64,000 nt of DNA from Pandoraea fibrosis (GCF_000807775.2 NZ_CP047385.1:1178001-1242000), one strand, 5' to 3'; positions 23,737 through 32,848 are shown, numbered from the stretch's first letter. The notes: generated by a model from the letters alone, not told the origin. Numbers and translations: made by a program.

Positions 23737-24537
23737 TCAGAGCGTCAGGCCGCCGTCGACGTGAATCACCTGTCCCGTGATCTGACGCGCATGCCGGCCG
23801 AGCAGAAAGACGGCGAGCGCGGCGATGTCGTCGGGTTCGCAGAGGCGGCCGGTCGGCGTGGCGTCGGCTGCGCGCTGCCATGCGGCCGGATCGATGGCGG
23901 AGTGGCCACTGTCTTTACGTGTGTAGCCGGGCGCGACGCAGTTGATCGTCACGCCCAAGCGAGCGTATTCGGCGGCGGCGCTTCTGGCGAGCGCCTCGAT
24001 GGCGGCCTTGGCAGCGGCGGTTGCGGGAAAGCCGGGTTGATTCGGCGCGAAGCGGTGTGCCACGAACGAACTGATGGCCACCACGCTGGCCTGCGGCGAG
24101 CGTTGCAGATCGGGTAACGCGCTGCGCAGGAGCGCGGCGAATGCGCCGGGCATGGCGGCGAGCGTGCGCGCAAAGGCCTCGTCGTCCACATCGGCCAGAT
24201 GCTGTCGCGTGGCGAAGCCCGCGTTGCTCACGAGTTGGTCGACGGGGCCGAAGGCGTCGTGCGCGGCGTCGATCAACCGTGTGGCGGCAGAGGTCTCGGC
24301 GAGGTCGCCGAACCAGACGGCGCACTGCGCGCCGAGCGCCTCGCAGGCGCGACGTACCTCGGCGAGACGCGCCTGACTCTCGTCAGAAGCCCCGCGGGTA
24401 TGGAGTAACAGGTGAGTTTCCGGGCCGGCAAGCCGGCGGGCGATGGCCGCACCGATGCCGGAAGCGGCGCCGGTTACGACGATAGTGCGTCCGGCGCGTC
24501 GGTGAGACTGGCCGGACAAGGAAGCGGGGGTGGTCAC
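23737..24537 (-). CDS. Short-chain dehydrogenase/reductase-like protein, catalytic Tyr replaced
   Basis: 266 residues with an SDR Rossmann fold: TIVVTGAASGIGAAIARRL (TGxxxGxG), VSNAGFA (NNAG variant) and a C-terminal QVIHVDGGLTL. The usual Ser is in VVAISSFVAH, but the YxxxK motif reads T-A-A-A-K (in GFPATAAAKAAIEAL), so the catalytic Tyr is Thr. The nucleotides around 24030 read unambiguously. It could be an enzyme with altered chemistry or a non-catalytic binding protein. It sits upstream of an MFS gene, suggesting a small catabolic pair. Function not assigned. Confidence 0.8.
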   Translation of the reverse strand: MTTPASLSGQSHRRAGRTIVVTGAASGIGAAIARRLAGPETHLLLHTRGASDESQARLAEVRRACEALGAQCAVWFGDLAETSAATRLIDAAHDAFGPVDQLVSNAGFATRQHLADVDDEAFARTLAAMPGAFAALLRSALPDLQRSPQASVVAISSFVAHRFAPNQPGFPATAAAKAAIEALARSAAAEYARLGVTINCVAPGYTRKDSGHSAIDPAAWQRAADATPTGRLCEPDDIAALAVFLLGRHARQITGQVIHVDGGLTL

Positions 24538-24647
24538 GATGAGGCCGAGTCAGGCAAAGGGTGCCCGTGATTATGCCAAAGCCCTCGTGCGCCGGGACAG
24601 GCGCGTCAATATTATTTAGGAAGTGAATGAATTGGCGTGCGCGCCTG

Positions 24648-26507
24648 CTACGCGGCGCCCGCCACCTGTGAGGGTTCGACGTCGCCGGTGGCCCGCAACG
24701 TCATGGTGTGTTGATGGAAGCGGCCGAGGGTCTCGCGGTGCGCCACACTCACCATCGCCGTGTTGGGCAAACGCGCATGCAACGCTTCGTACACGGCCTC
24801 TTCGGTCTCCACGTCGAGTGCGCTGGTGGCCTCGTCGAGGAACAGGTAATCGGGCTTCTGGAGCAACGCACGCGCCGCGGCGAGCCGTTGCTGTTCCCCG
24901 CCCGAGAGCCGTCGTGCCCAGTGGGCGGGCGTTGACAACTCGCTCGCGTATTGGTCCATGTTGACGGCGGCGAGCGCGTCACGGCACTCGGCGTCGCTGA
25001 ACGTGTCGGGCGGCGAGGGGAACGCCAGTGCGGCCTTCAAGGTGTCGATGGGCAGATAGCTCTGTTGCGAGAGGAACAGCACGCGGGCGTTGGCGGGGAC
25101 GTCGATGCGCCCGCTGCCGAAGGGCCAAAGACCCGCGAGGGCGCGCAACAAGGTGCTTTTGCCGCAACCCGAACGGCCGCGAATGAGCCAGTGGGAACCC
25201 GGTGTGAACGCGAACGTTCCGGCGGCTGCGAGCGGTACGCCATTGGGAAGCGCCAGATGCAGATCGGTCGCCGCATACCCGGGAGCGGACGAACTGTTCG
25301 CTGTCACGACCGAGATGGCGCCTGCATGGGGTTGCTGTGGTGGCTCGTCGATCACGCGCGTGAATTCGCGCAGACGATTGATCGTCGCTTTCCAGTCGGC
25401 CAGTGTCGCGAAGCTGTTCACGAACCACGAAAAGCCGTCGCTGACCTGCCCGAAGGCGTCGATGATTCGCATGAGCACGCCGAGGGTGAACGCGCCCGCG
25501 AAGTAGCGAGGGGCCGCCGCCATGATCGGGAAGACGATGGCGATCTGCGCGTAAATCGAGTTGGCGAAGATCAGGCGCTTCGTTACGACCATGATTTGCC
25601 ACCAGTTCTCGCGCACTGCGCCAAACGCCGACTTCAGACGAGACAGTTCGGCGCCTTCGCCGCGATAGAGCGCGACCTGCTCGGCCGATTCGCGCAAACG
25701 CACCAGCAGAAAACGGAAATCGGCTTCCACCTGTTGCTGCCGGTAGCTAAGGCCCACGAGCGGACGGCCGACCTTGAAGATGAAAAACGAGCCTACGACG
25801 GCATAAAGCGCCGCAACCCAGACCATGTAGCCCGGGATAGTGATGTTCATGCCGCCGAGCAGGAACGATACTGCGCCGGAGATCGTCCAGAGAATCGTGA
25901 TGAACGAGAACAGCGAGACGAGCGTCGTCAGCAAGTCGAGCGACAGCGCCAGCGACGAGTTGACCAACGTGCGGATATCTTCCGAAATACGTTGGTCGGG
26001 GTTGTCGGCGAGATGGTCGCGCTCGATGCGGTAATACGCCTGACGGGTGAACCACTTCGACAGGTTCGTATCGGTTACCCATTGCCGCCAGCGGATTTCG
26101 AGCATCTGGCGGAAGTAGGTGCGGAACGTGGCGATGATGATGAAGCTGAAGGCAAGGATCGCGAATTCGGCGAGCGACGACTTGAAGACAGGCCAGTCGC
26201 GCTTGTCGAGGGCGTCGTAAAAGCCGGCGTTCCACGCGTTCAGGCGCACGTTGATGAACACGACCGCCAGATTCAGCGCCACAACGAGCGCCAGCAATCG
26301 GCGCCCCTCCCAACGTTTCTCCGAGACCCAGTAAGGCCGGATCAATTGCCAGGCCGTAGGGTGCTTCGGCGGCTTGGGCGCCGGGGTGGCGACGGGGTCG
26401 CCGGGCGGGGGCACCTCGGGCGATTGGGGGGACATCGGCGTGTGGACCATGATCGTCTGGCGGCACTGCCGCAGTGGTGCAATGTGTGATGGGGGACGAC
26501 GGCTCAT
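24648..26507 (-). CDS. SbmA/BacA-like ABC transporter with fused ATPase (YddA type)
   Basis: 619 residues in one chain. About residues 60-360 form the SbmA/BacA-type membrane domain (ALDKRDWPVFKSSLAEF, RQMLEIRWRQWVTDTNLSKWF, FANSIYAQIAIVFPIMAAAPRYFAGA). The ATPase domain from about 400 has Walker A GRSGCGKSTLLRALAGLW, signature LSGGEQQRLAAARALL and Walker B PDYLFLDEATSALD. The architecture matches YddA and the cobalamin/peptide transporter Rv1819c. Start 26507 has gaggt closely upstream; ATGs at 26450 and 26435 are alternatives because the first 45 residues are poorly conserved and Pro-rich. Confidence 0.9.
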   Translation of the reverse strand: MSRRPPSHIAPLRQCRQTIMVHTPMSPQSPEVPPPGDPVATPAPKPPKHPTAWQLIRPYWVSEKRWEGRRLLALVVALNLAVVFINVRLNAWNAGFYDALDKRDWPVFKSSLAEFAILAFSFIIIATFRTYFRQMLEIRWRQWVTDTNLSKWFTRQAYYRIERDHLADNPDQRISEDIRTLVNSSLALSLDLLTTLVSLFSFITILWTISGAVSFLLGGMNITIPGYMVWVAALYAVVGSFFIFKVGRPLVGLSYRQQQVEADFRFLLVRLRESAEQVALYRGEGAELSRLKSAFGAVRENWWQIMVVTKRLIFANSIYAQIAIVFPIMAAAPRYFAGAFTLGVLMRIIDAFGQVSDGFSWFVNSFATLADWKATINRLREFTRVIDEPPQQPHAGAISVVTANSSSAPGYAATDLHLALPNGVPLAAAGTFAFTPGSHWLIRGRSGCGKSTLLRALAGLWPFGSGRIDVPANARVLFLSQQSYLPIDTLKAALAFPSPPDTFSDAECRDALAAVNMDQYASELSTPAHWARRLSGGEQQRLAAARALLQKPDYLFLDEATSALDVETEEAVYEALHARLPNTAMVSVAHRETLGRFHQHTMTLRATGDVEPSQVAGAA

Positions 26508-26692
26508 TTGACCTCAGTTCCCGATGCTGCGTTGCACGAATTGCGCCCTGAAACTCGCGTCACACCGAATTTCAGTTTACGTGTTGTTACAAGGCCCGGG
26601 AGATTCGTCGAAAAACGAGACGCAACGGGCGTGTAACCGGCCGGGAACCCAGCTTGCACGGGCGTCGGCATCTATGTTGTAATGGCTGCGGG

Positions 26693-26788
26693 CGAAACAG
26701 GGGTGCTCCGTGACCATGCGTAACGACGTCACGGGGCTGAGAGAGACCCTTTGCACCCGACCCGGGTAATACCGGCGTGGGAAGTTTC
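26693..26788 (+). promoter_or_regulatory. TPP riboswitch (THI element)
   Basis: Thiamine pyrophosphate aptamer. P1 is gaaac (26693-26697) pairing with gtttc (26784-26788). The conserved ggctgaga is at 26735-26742, and the pyrophosphate-side block cgggtaataccggcg is at 26763-26777. It lies about 145 nt before thiO, as expected for control of thiamine genes by TPP. Confidence 0.95.
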
Positions 26789-26826
26789 CGACTCCTCCAG
26801 TGGGGTAAGGTGTCCAACACCGTTTC

Positions 26827-26853
26827 GTCCTTTTGCTTTCATGAGGAAAGGAC
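26827..26853 (+). promoter_or_regulatory. Hairpin covering the Shine-Dalgarno of the thi leader ORF
   Basis: gtccttt (26827-26833) pairs perfectly with aaaggac (26847-26853). The right arm contains most of the ribosome binding site aggaaagga (26844-26852) of the ORF starting at 26857. This is a plausible translational expression platform for the riboswitch; no T-run follows, so termination is less likely. Confidence 0.55.
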
Positions 26854-26856
26854 CCC

Positions 26857-26937
26857 ATGCGCTGCCTTCCACCGATTCCTTCGTATTCCCCTGATTGCCT
26901 GCGCGCCGTGACGGCTTGCGCGGCCATGCGCGTATGA
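26857..26937 (+). CDS. Putative 26-residue leader peptide coupled to thiO
   Basis: Short ORF starting MRCLPPIPSYSPDC with a strong Shine-Dalgarno (aggaaagga, 4 nt spacing) and ending in a TGA that overlaps the thiO ATG (ATGA at 26934-26937). thiO itself has no visible Shine-Dalgarno, so ribosomes terminating here probably initiate thiO. The riboswitch would then act by sequestering this site. No homology is claimed for the peptide; an alternative is that it is the true thiO leader with no function of its own. Confidence 0.5.
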   Translation: MRCLPPIPSYSPDCLRAVTACAAMRV

Positions 26938-28067
26938 GCGCCACGACACTCCGTTCGGCTTCTCGTCCCGACGTCGCCATCCTCGGCGGCGGGCTATCCG
27001 GCCGTCTTCTGGCCTGGCAACTGGTTCGCGCCGGCGTGCGCGTGGCGCTGTATGAGCGGGGTGACGCCGACGGATCGTCTGCCGCCGGCTGGGTCGCGGC
27101 TGCCATGCTCGCGCCGCTGGCCGAGGCCGCCGTGGCGGAGCCGAGCATCGTCGAGATGGGCGCGGCCGGTCTCGAGCGCTGGCCGTCGCTGATCGATGGC
27201 TTGCCCGAGCCTGTCTTCTTCCAACGCAACGGCACGCTGGTCGTGTGGCATCAGCCCGACCGTGCCGAAGCCGTGATGTTCGATCGGCGCATGCGCGCGA
27301 ATGCCCCGCCGGCATTGCTGCGTGGTGGCGTCGAGCGGGTGGCGGGTGCGCAATTGGGCGAGGTCGAGCCTGCGCTGGCCGGGCGTTTTCAGGAAGGTTG
27401 GCTGCTGCCGAACGAGGGGCAACTCGACAACCGTCAATTGCTGCGCGCACTGGCGGCCGGTCTCGAAAAGGCGGGGGCAGAACTGCATTGGCATACGGAG
27501 ATCGCGGAAGGGGCCTATCCCGACGCGGGGCTCGTCATCGATTGCCGTGGGTTGGGCGCTCGCGAAGTCCTCACGCGATTGCGCGGTGTGCGCGGCGAAG
27601 TGGTGCGCATTCACGCGCCGGGTATCGGGCTGCGCCGACCGGTACGGTTGCTGCATCCGCGTTACCCGATCTATATCGCGCCCAAGGAAAACGATCTGTA
27701 TGTGATCGGCGCGACCGAACTCGAGTCGGAAGACATGTCGCCGATGACCGTGCGCTCGGCGCTCGAACTGCTCTCGGCGGCGCATTCGCTGAACCCGGCG
27801 TTCGGCGAGGCGCGCATTATCGAGTTGAACGTCAACTGCCGCCCCGCGCTGCCCGATCATCTGCCGCGTGTGCAGTGGGACGGGGCGCGGCTGTTGCGAG
27901 TGAACGGTTTGTACCGGCATGGCTATCTGCTGGCGCCGGCAGTCACGGGAGAGGCTTGCGCGCTGGCGCAGGCATTGATGCAATCGACGGGCGCTGCACC
28001 GACCGCGTTCGACTGGGAAACGTGGCGAGCGAGCCGGCCGTGGCCGGACCTGTTCCGTCAGGCATGA
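26934..28067 (+). CDS. thiO: Glycine oxidase ThiO
   Basis: FAD-dependent oxidase of glycine to iminoglycine, which ThiG uses for the thiazole ring. 377 residues. The dinucleotide site is DVAILGGGLSGRLLAWQLVRAG, followed by GSSAAGWVAAAMLAPLAEA, typical of the DAO/ThiO family. The C-terminal NVNCRPALPDHLPR and INGLYRHGYLLAP-like (here VNGLYRHGYLLAP) blocks are present. The ATG at 26934 is the first with family similarity and overlaps the leader ORF. First structural gene of thiOSGE under a TPP riboswitch. Confidence 0.93.
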   Translation: MSATTLRSASRPDVAILGGGLSGRLLAWQLVRAGVRVALYERGDADGSSAAGWVAAAMLAPLAEAAVAEPSIVEMGAAGLERWPSLIDGLPEPVFFQRNGTLVVWHQPDRAEAVMFDRRMRANAPPALLRGGVERVAGAQLGEVEPALAGRFQEGWLLPNEGQLDNRQLLRALAAGLEKAGAELHWHTEIAEGAYPDAGLVIDCRGLGAREVLTRLRGVRGEVVRIHAPGIGLRRPVRLLHPRYPIYIAPKENDLYVIGATELESEDMSPMTVRSALELLSAAHSLNPAFGEARIIELNVNCRPALPDHLPRVQWDGARLLRVNGLYRHGYLLAPAVTGEACALAQALMQSTGAAPTAFDWETWRASRPWPDLFRQA

Positions 28068-28083
28068 GAGGGAGCTGTACGCG

Positions 28084-28281
28084 ATGGACATCCATATCAA
28101 TCAACAGACGCTGAGCGTGGCCGAGACGGCGACGCTGGCCGAGGCGCTTGCCGCCTACGGCGCGCAGCCGCCGTTCGCGGCGGCGATCAATGGGCAATTC
28201 GTGCCCAAGACGCAATACGCGGCGCGCACGCTCGCGCAGGGCGACAAGATCGATGTCGTGCAACCGGTCGCCGGAGGCTGA
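28084..28281 (+). CDS. thiS: Sulfur carrier protein ThiS
   Basis: 65-residue ubiquitin-like carrier whose C-terminal Gly-Gly (VVQPVAGG) is thiocarboxylated and donates sulfur to the thiazole. The stop is one nucleotide before the thiG ATG, so expression is tightly coupled. Start 28084 has ggagctg upstream. Confidence 0.95.
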   Translation: MDIHINQQTLSVAETATLAEALAAYGAQPPFAAAINGQFVPKTQYAARTLAQGDKIDVVQPVAGG

Positions 28282-28282
28282 A

Positions 28283-29128
28283 ATGAACGCATTCACCGAA
28301 TCGGCCAACGTGGCCGCAGGCAGCGCGCGTGACGCGCTCACGCTGTACGACACTCGCTTTGGCAGCCGTTTTCTGTTGGGCACGGCGCGCTATCCGTCGC
28401 TGCAAGCGCTCAACGATTCCATCGACGCGGCGCGCCCGGGCATGGTGACGGTGGCGTTGCGCCGCCAACTGTCGGGCAACGGGGTGCAGGCCTCGGAAGG
28501 GCATTTCTGGGAAACGCTGCGTCGTCTCGCGGTGCCGGTGCTGCCCAATACGGCAGGCTGCCATTCGGTACAGGAAGCGGTGACGACGGCGCAAATGGCG
28601 CGCGAAGTCTTCGAGACCGACTGGATCAAGCTCGAACTGATCGGCGACGATTACACGCTCCAACCCGATCCGTTCGGTCTGGTGACGGCCGCCGAGCAAC
28701 TGATTCGCGACGGCTTCAAGGTGTTGCCGTATTGCACGGAAGATCTGGTGCTGTGCCGTCGTCTGCTCGACGTCGGTTGTCAGGCGCTGATGCCGTGGGG
28801 CGCGCCGATCGGCACGGGCAAGGGGGTGATCAATCCCTACGGTTTGCGGTTGCTGCGCGACCGTTTGCCGGATACGCCGCTGATTGTCGACGCGGGTCTC
28901 GGTCTGCCGTCGCACGCCTGTCAGGTGATGGAGTGGGGCTACGACGGCGTGTTGCTCAACACCGCCGTGGCGCTCGCCGCGCAACCGGTGGAGATGGCAG
29001 GCGCGTTTGCCGGAGCGATCAAGGCGGGGCGTGCCGCATGGCTCGCCGGCCCGATGGCCGAGCGCGAAAGCGCCGAGGCGAGCACGCCGGTGGTCGGCGT
29101 GCCGTTCTGGCACCAGACGGGCGTCTGA
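28283..29128 (+). CDS. thiG: Thiazole synthase ThiG
   Basis: Condenses deoxyxylulose 5-phosphate, iminoglycine and ThiS thiocarboxylate into the thiazole phosphate. 281 residues, TIM barrel. The Schiff-base Lys is in [51 protein letters not shown] and [30 protein letters not shown] are hallmark blocks. The ATG at 28283 has ggagg upstream, overlapping the end of thiS. The first 18 residues are poorly conserved. Confidence 0.96.
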   Translation: MNAFTESANVAAGSARDALTLYDTRFGSRFLLGTARYPSLQALNDSIDAARPGMVTVALRRQLSGNGVQASEGHFWETLRRLAVPVLPNTAGCHSVQEAVTTAQMAREVFETDWIKLELIGDDYTLQPDPFGLVTAAEQLIRDGFKVLPYCTEDLVLCRRLLDVGCQALMPWGAPIGTGKGVINPYGLRLLRDRLPDTPLIVDAGLGLPSHACQVMEWGYDGVLLNTAVALAAQPVEMAGAFAGAIKAGRAAWLAGPMAERESAEASTPVVGVPFWHQTGV

Positions 29129-29198
29129 ATACCGTTCGCCAGCATTTCGCTTCAGATTTCGTTCGTCACCTCGTACCTCCGATTTACAAGGAAACTCC

Positions 29199-30398
29199 AT
29201 GACGACGCAGATTGGCGCCGCCACGTTGCCGCACGTGCAATGCCTGCCCGCCGACGCCCCGCTTGCCATGGCGTGGCAGCAAGCCGCAGCCGAGATTCGC
29301 GCGCGGCTTGCGCCGTGGCCGTCGGACAAGACGGCGCCGCATTGGCGTTTGCACGCCCAGACGCCGGTCAGCGCCGGCACGGGCGACGTGATCTGGTGGC
29401 CGCTTGCGCCGCAGGGGGCGCCGGGCACGGCGGCGTCGGTGCAGATCGATGTTTGGCGCGCAGCCGGTGCCGTGGTGTTGTGCTCGCATGCATTGGCGAA
29501 TGGGCAAGTGCAGGACACGCTGTACACGCACGACGTGATCTATCGCGTGGCGGGGGCGGACGATCCCGCTTTCTTCCCGGCGTTCGCCGCGTTTCTCGAT
29601 GGTGGCTTCGCACCTCACGACGCGCTGGTGCTCGCGCGTGCCTGGCGAACCGACGGTAGCCATGCACGACCGGAAGATGCCGACACGCTGGGCGCATGGC
29701 CGAGCGTGCTGGAGACTTTCCCGACAGTGCTCGGGCAAGTGCCGTCACCCGGACGTTTCCCGGCATGCCCATCACGTCTCGGCCTGTATCCGGTGTTGCC
29801 GGACGCCGACTGGTGCGAACGCATGGCCGATCTGCAGGTGAGCACCGTTCAGTTGCGAATCAAGGACCCGGCACATCCGGCGTTGCGTTCGGAGATTGAG
29901 CGTACGGTGGCTGCCGGCCGACGCGTGACGCGCGACAGTGCATGGTTCATCAACGATCATTGGCGCGAGGCAGCGCAGGCCAACGCCTACGGCGTGCATC
30001 TCGGACAGGAAGACATGGCGGCGCTCACCGCCGACGAGGTGGCGACGCTGTTCGCGAGTGGCATGCGTCTGGGCATCAGTACGCATGGCTATTACGAGAT
30101 TCTCGCGGCGCATCATTTCCGTCCGAGCTATCTGGCCGTCGGCGCCGTGTTCCCGACGACCACCAAAGTGATCGCGACGGCGCCGCAGGGGCTGGCGAAG
30201 CTTGCGCGGTACGTGAAGCTGATTGCACCGCATTACCCGCTGGTCGCGATTGGCGGCATCGATGCCGCCAATCTCGCGCAGGTACTCGATACGGGCGTGG
30301 GATGCACGGCGGTCGTGCGCGCGGTGACGGAGGCTGACGATGTGGCCGCAGCGGTGCAAGGCATGCAAAAGGAGTTCGCGCGGCGCAGCGTGGCATGA
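29199..30398 (+). CDS. thiE: Thiamine phosphate synthase with N-terminal extension
   Basis: Couples HMP-pyrophosphate with thiazole phosphate to form thiamine phosphate. The catalytic barrel occupies about residues 190-385: LGLYPVLPDADW, STVQLRIKD, WFINDHWREAAQANAYGVHLGQED, RLGISTHGYYE, YLAVGAVFPTTTK and PLVAIGGIDAANL. The first 185 residues are extra compared with the usual 210-residue enzyme and match no domain I recognise; they contain WWPLAPQG and a DDPAFFPAFAAFLDGGF block. The ATG at 29199 has aaggaaa upstream. Last gene of thiOSGE. Confidence 0.92.
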   Translation: MTTQIGAATLPHVQCLPADAPLAMAWQQAAAEIRARLAPWPSDKTAPHWRLHAQTPVSAGTGDVIWWPLAPQGAPGTAASVQIDVWRAAGAVVLCSHALANGQVQDTLYTHDVIYRVAGADDPAFFPAFAAFLDGGFAPHDALVLARAWRTDGSHARPEDADTLGAWPSVLETFPTVLGQVPSPGRFPACPSRLGLYPVLPDADWCERMADLQVSTVQLRIKDPAHPALRSEIERTVAAGRRVTRDSAWFINDHWREAAQANAYGVHLGQEDMAALTADEVATLFASGMRLGISTHGYYEILAAHHFRPSYLAVGAVFPTTTKVIATAPQGLAKLARYVKLIAPHYPLVAIGGIDAANLAQVLDTGVGCTAVVRAVTEADDVAAAVQGMQKEFARRSVA

Positions 30399-30429
30399 CA
30401 CGATGACGCGGCTTAGCGGAGGCGGGCGG

Positions 30430-31002
30430 TTACAGATCGCGTGTCATGAACACTGCGCCGTCGCCGTATCCGGCCAGCTTGGCAGCGATCAGCGGTGAGA
30501 CATCCGTGGCGACGGCATAGCCGAAGCGCGCCCAGAATCCCTGCGATTGCTGCACGGCAACCAGTGCCGATGCCCGTAACCCCAACGACTGCGCGGAAGC
30601 CAGCGCCACCGCATAGAGCTGGCTGGCGACGCCCGCGCCGCGTGTGCGGGGGGCGAGCGCCATATCGTGAACGTACCAACAGTCGGGGGTGTCGGGCAGG
30701 GCGTCGAGGACGGTGTCCAGCGGCGGCGGGGCCGCGATGCGCCAGGGGTGCGTGAACAGATAGCCGGCCACTGACGCGTGTCCCGGATCGGCGTCGAGCG
30801 CGACCCAGCAGGTGGATGCCGACAGCGTGAGCCGCGAAGCCAGCGTGGCCTCCGACTCATGCATCAGATCGCCATAGGCCTGCGCCTGTACCGTCAACAC
30901 CTGGGAAATGTCGCTGGGTTGCATCGGACGAATCCGAAACTTCGGCGGCTCCGTAGATTGCGTCTCAATAGGGAGGAGAGGCGATGGCGTGGCGGGAGGC
31001 AT
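30430..31002 (-). CDS. GNAT-family N-acetyltransferase
   Basis: About 190 residues with a GNAT fold: FRIRPMQPSDISQVLTVQAQAYGD at the N-terminus, a WYVHDMALAPRTRGAGVASQLYAVAL acetyl-CoA motif (R-x-x-G-x-G/A) and QQSQGFWARFGYA near the end. Substrate unknown; the family acetylates small molecules, peptides or proteins. The ATG at 31002 was preferred over a GTG at 31050; neither has a good Shine-Dalgarno. It is convergent with thiE and divergent from the mla operon. Confidence 0.85.
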   Translation of the reverse strand: MPPATPSPLLPIETQSTEPPKFRIRPMQPSDISQVLTVQAQAYGDLMHESEATLASRLTLSASTCWVALDADPGHASVAGYLFTHPWRIAAPPPLDTVLDALPDTPDCWYVHDMALAPRTRGAGVASQLYAVALASAQSLGLRASALVAVQQSQGFWARFGYAVATDVSPLIAAKLAGYGDGAVFMTRDL

Positions 31003-31265
31003 CCGGGTCAATGATTTATTGCGTGAAACGCCATATTGTAGCAACCGCACAACACCCGTGCCGGCTGTGGGTTCGGTAAGTCCTTGCTGCGGTTACGTTT
31101 TCTGTTGGTTGTGCATGTTGGAACGCGAACCGGCGATCATGCGAAGGCACTGTAGAATGCCGCGGGGCTACGCCGTTCCTCGCTTTCACCCACCCTCCGT
31201 GGGCGGCATCAATTGGCATTCCCCCCTATAATTGGCGTTTTGCGCCGCACTATAAGACCCGAAAC

Positions 31266-32084
31266 GTGCCTACCCCGAATCCGGAAAATTTGCTCGAGTT
31301 GCGCGACGTCAGCTTTGGTTATGGCGAACGTCTGGTGCTTTCCGGGTTGAATATGCGGTTTCCCCGCGGCAAGGTCATCGCGGTGATGGGCGGCTCGGGC
31401 TGTGGCAAGACAACCGTGCTGCGCCTGATCGGCGGGCTCGTCCATGCCAGCCAGGGCACTGTCGATTTCGACGGGACCGACGTCGCATCGCTGGACCGCG
31501 ACGGCTGGTACCGGCTGCGTCGTCGCATGGGCATGCTGTTCCAGTTCGGCGCGCTCTTCACCGACATGACGGTGTTCGACAATGTGGCCTTTCCGCTGCG
31601 CGAACACACCCGGCTCGATGAAGAACTCATTCGCGATCTTGTGCTGATGAAGCTGAACGCGGTCGGCCTGCGTGGCGCGCGTGATATGAAGCCGGCCGAG
31701 ATCTCGGGCGGGATGGCGCGCCGTGTGGCGCTTGCCCGCACGATCGCACTGGACCCGGATCTCGTGATGTACGACGAGCCGTTCACCGGTCTGGATCCGA
31801 TCTCGATGGGCATTACGGCCAATCTGATCCGCAAGCTCAACGACGCGCTGGGCGCCACGTCCATCATCGTGTCGCACGACGTGTCGGAGACGTTCGCGAT
31901 CGCCGATTACATCTATTTCATCAGCGAAGGCCGCATTGCTGCCGAGGGCGAACCCGAGGCGCTGCGCGGCTCGAACGACCCGACGGTGCGCCAGTTCATC
32001 GACGCGCAACCGGACGGCCCTGTGAAGTTTCAGTATCCCGCGCCACCGCTCGCGGAAGATTTCGGTATCGGAGCGCGCGCATGA
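31266..32084 (+). CDS. mlaF: Phospholipid transport ATPase MlaF
   Basis: ATPase of the MlaFEDB complex that moves phospholipids between the inner and outer membranes to maintain lipid asymmetry. 272 residues. Walker A is MGGSGCGKTTVLRLIGGL, the signature ISGGMARRVALARTI, Walker B PDLVMYDEPFTGLDPIS and the H-loop IIVSHDV. The GTG at 31266 gives the usual short N-terminus; a TATAAT hexamer lies at 31227-31232. It overlaps mlaE by 4 bp. First gene of mlaFEDACB. Confidence 0.95.
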   Translation: MPTPNPENLLELRDVSFGYGERLVLSGLNMRFPRGKVIAVMGGSGCGKTTVLRLIGGLVHASQGTVDFDGTDVASLDRDGWYRLRRRMGMLFQFGALFTDMTVFDNVAFPLREHTRLDEELIRDLVLMKLNAVGLRGARDMKPAEISGGMARRVALARTIALDPDLVMYDEPFTGLDPISMGITANLIRKLNDALGATSIIVSHDVSETFAIADYIYFISEGRIAAEGEPEALRGSNDPTVRQFIDAQPDGPVKFQYPAPPLAEDFGIGARA

Positions 32085-32848
32085 TCACCGCCATCGGCAG
32101 TTTTGTCCGCGGTCACGTCGAGCGAGTCGGCTACGGCGCACGCCTGTTCCTGCGTATGCTCGCGTCGAGCGGCGCGCTGTTGCGTCGGCCGCGCCTTGTG
32201 ACCGACCAGATTCATTTCGTCGGTAACTATTCATTCGTCATCATCGCGGTCTCGGGCCTGTTTGTCGGCTTCGTGCTGGGCTTGCAAGGCTATTACACGC
32301 TCAACAAGTACGGCTCGGAGCAGGCGCTGGGGTTGCTGGTGGCGCTCTCGCTGGTGCGTGAGCTGGGCCCGGTGGTGACGGCATTGCTGTTCGCCGGGCG
32401 CGCCGGCACCTCGCTGACGGCCGAGATTGGCCTGATGAAGGCGGGCGAGCAATTGACCGCCATGGAAATGATGGCGATCGATCCGATCGCGCGCGTCGTG
32501 GCCCCGCGTTTCTGGGCAGGGGTGATCGCCATGCCGATTCTGGCGGCGATCTTCTCGGCCGTCGGTATTTTTGGCGGTTATCTGGTCGGCGTGCAACTGA
32601 TCGGTGTCGACACCGGTGCGTTCTGGTCGCAGATGCAAGGCGGCGTAGACGTATGGGCCGACGTTGCCAATGGCGTCATCAAGAGCATCGTGTTCGGCAT
32701 TGCCGTCACATTCATCGCGCTGTATCAGGGGTTTGAGGCGCATCCGACACCGGAGGGCGTGTCGCGTGCGACTACGCGCACGGTGGTGCAGGCGTCGCTT
32801 GCCGTACTCGGCCTCGACTTCCTGCTCACGGCCCTCATGTTCAGCTAA
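32081..32848 (+). CDS. mlaE: Phospholipid transport permease MlaE
   Basis: Permease of the Mla complex, 255 residues, with an amphipathic N-terminal helix and about five membrane helices. The MlaE motifs GLFVGFVLGLQGYYTL, LVRELGPVVTALLFAGRAGTSLTAEIG and EQLTAMEMMAIDP (the coupling region) are intact. It overlaps mlaF by ATGA. mlaD follows 53 bp later. Confidence 0.95.
   Translation: MITAIGSFVRGHVERVGYGARLFLRMLASSGALLRRPRLVTDQIHFVGNYSFVIIAVSGLFVGFVLGLQGYYTLNKYGSEQALGLLVALSLVRELGPVVTALLFAGRAGTSLTAEIGLMKAGEQLTAMEMMAIDPIARVVAPRFWAGVIAMPILAAIFSAVGIFGGYLVGVQLIGVDTGAFWSQMQGGVDVWADVANGVIKSIVFGIAVTFIALYQGFEAHPTPEGVSRATTRTVVQASLAVLGLDFLLTALMFS

Noticed and set aside
22358..23764. 468-codon plus-strand frame
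   Set aside because: Antisense to the MFS gene; composition artefact.
24951..26489. 512-codon plus-strand frame
   Set aside because: Antisense to the SbmA-like ABC gene; no recognisable features.
26841..26895. Alternative short ORF starting at the ATG at 26841 in the thi leader
   Set aside because: Its ATG overlaps the Shine-Dalgarno of the 26857 ORF, it has no ribosome binding site of its own and it is not coupled to thiO.
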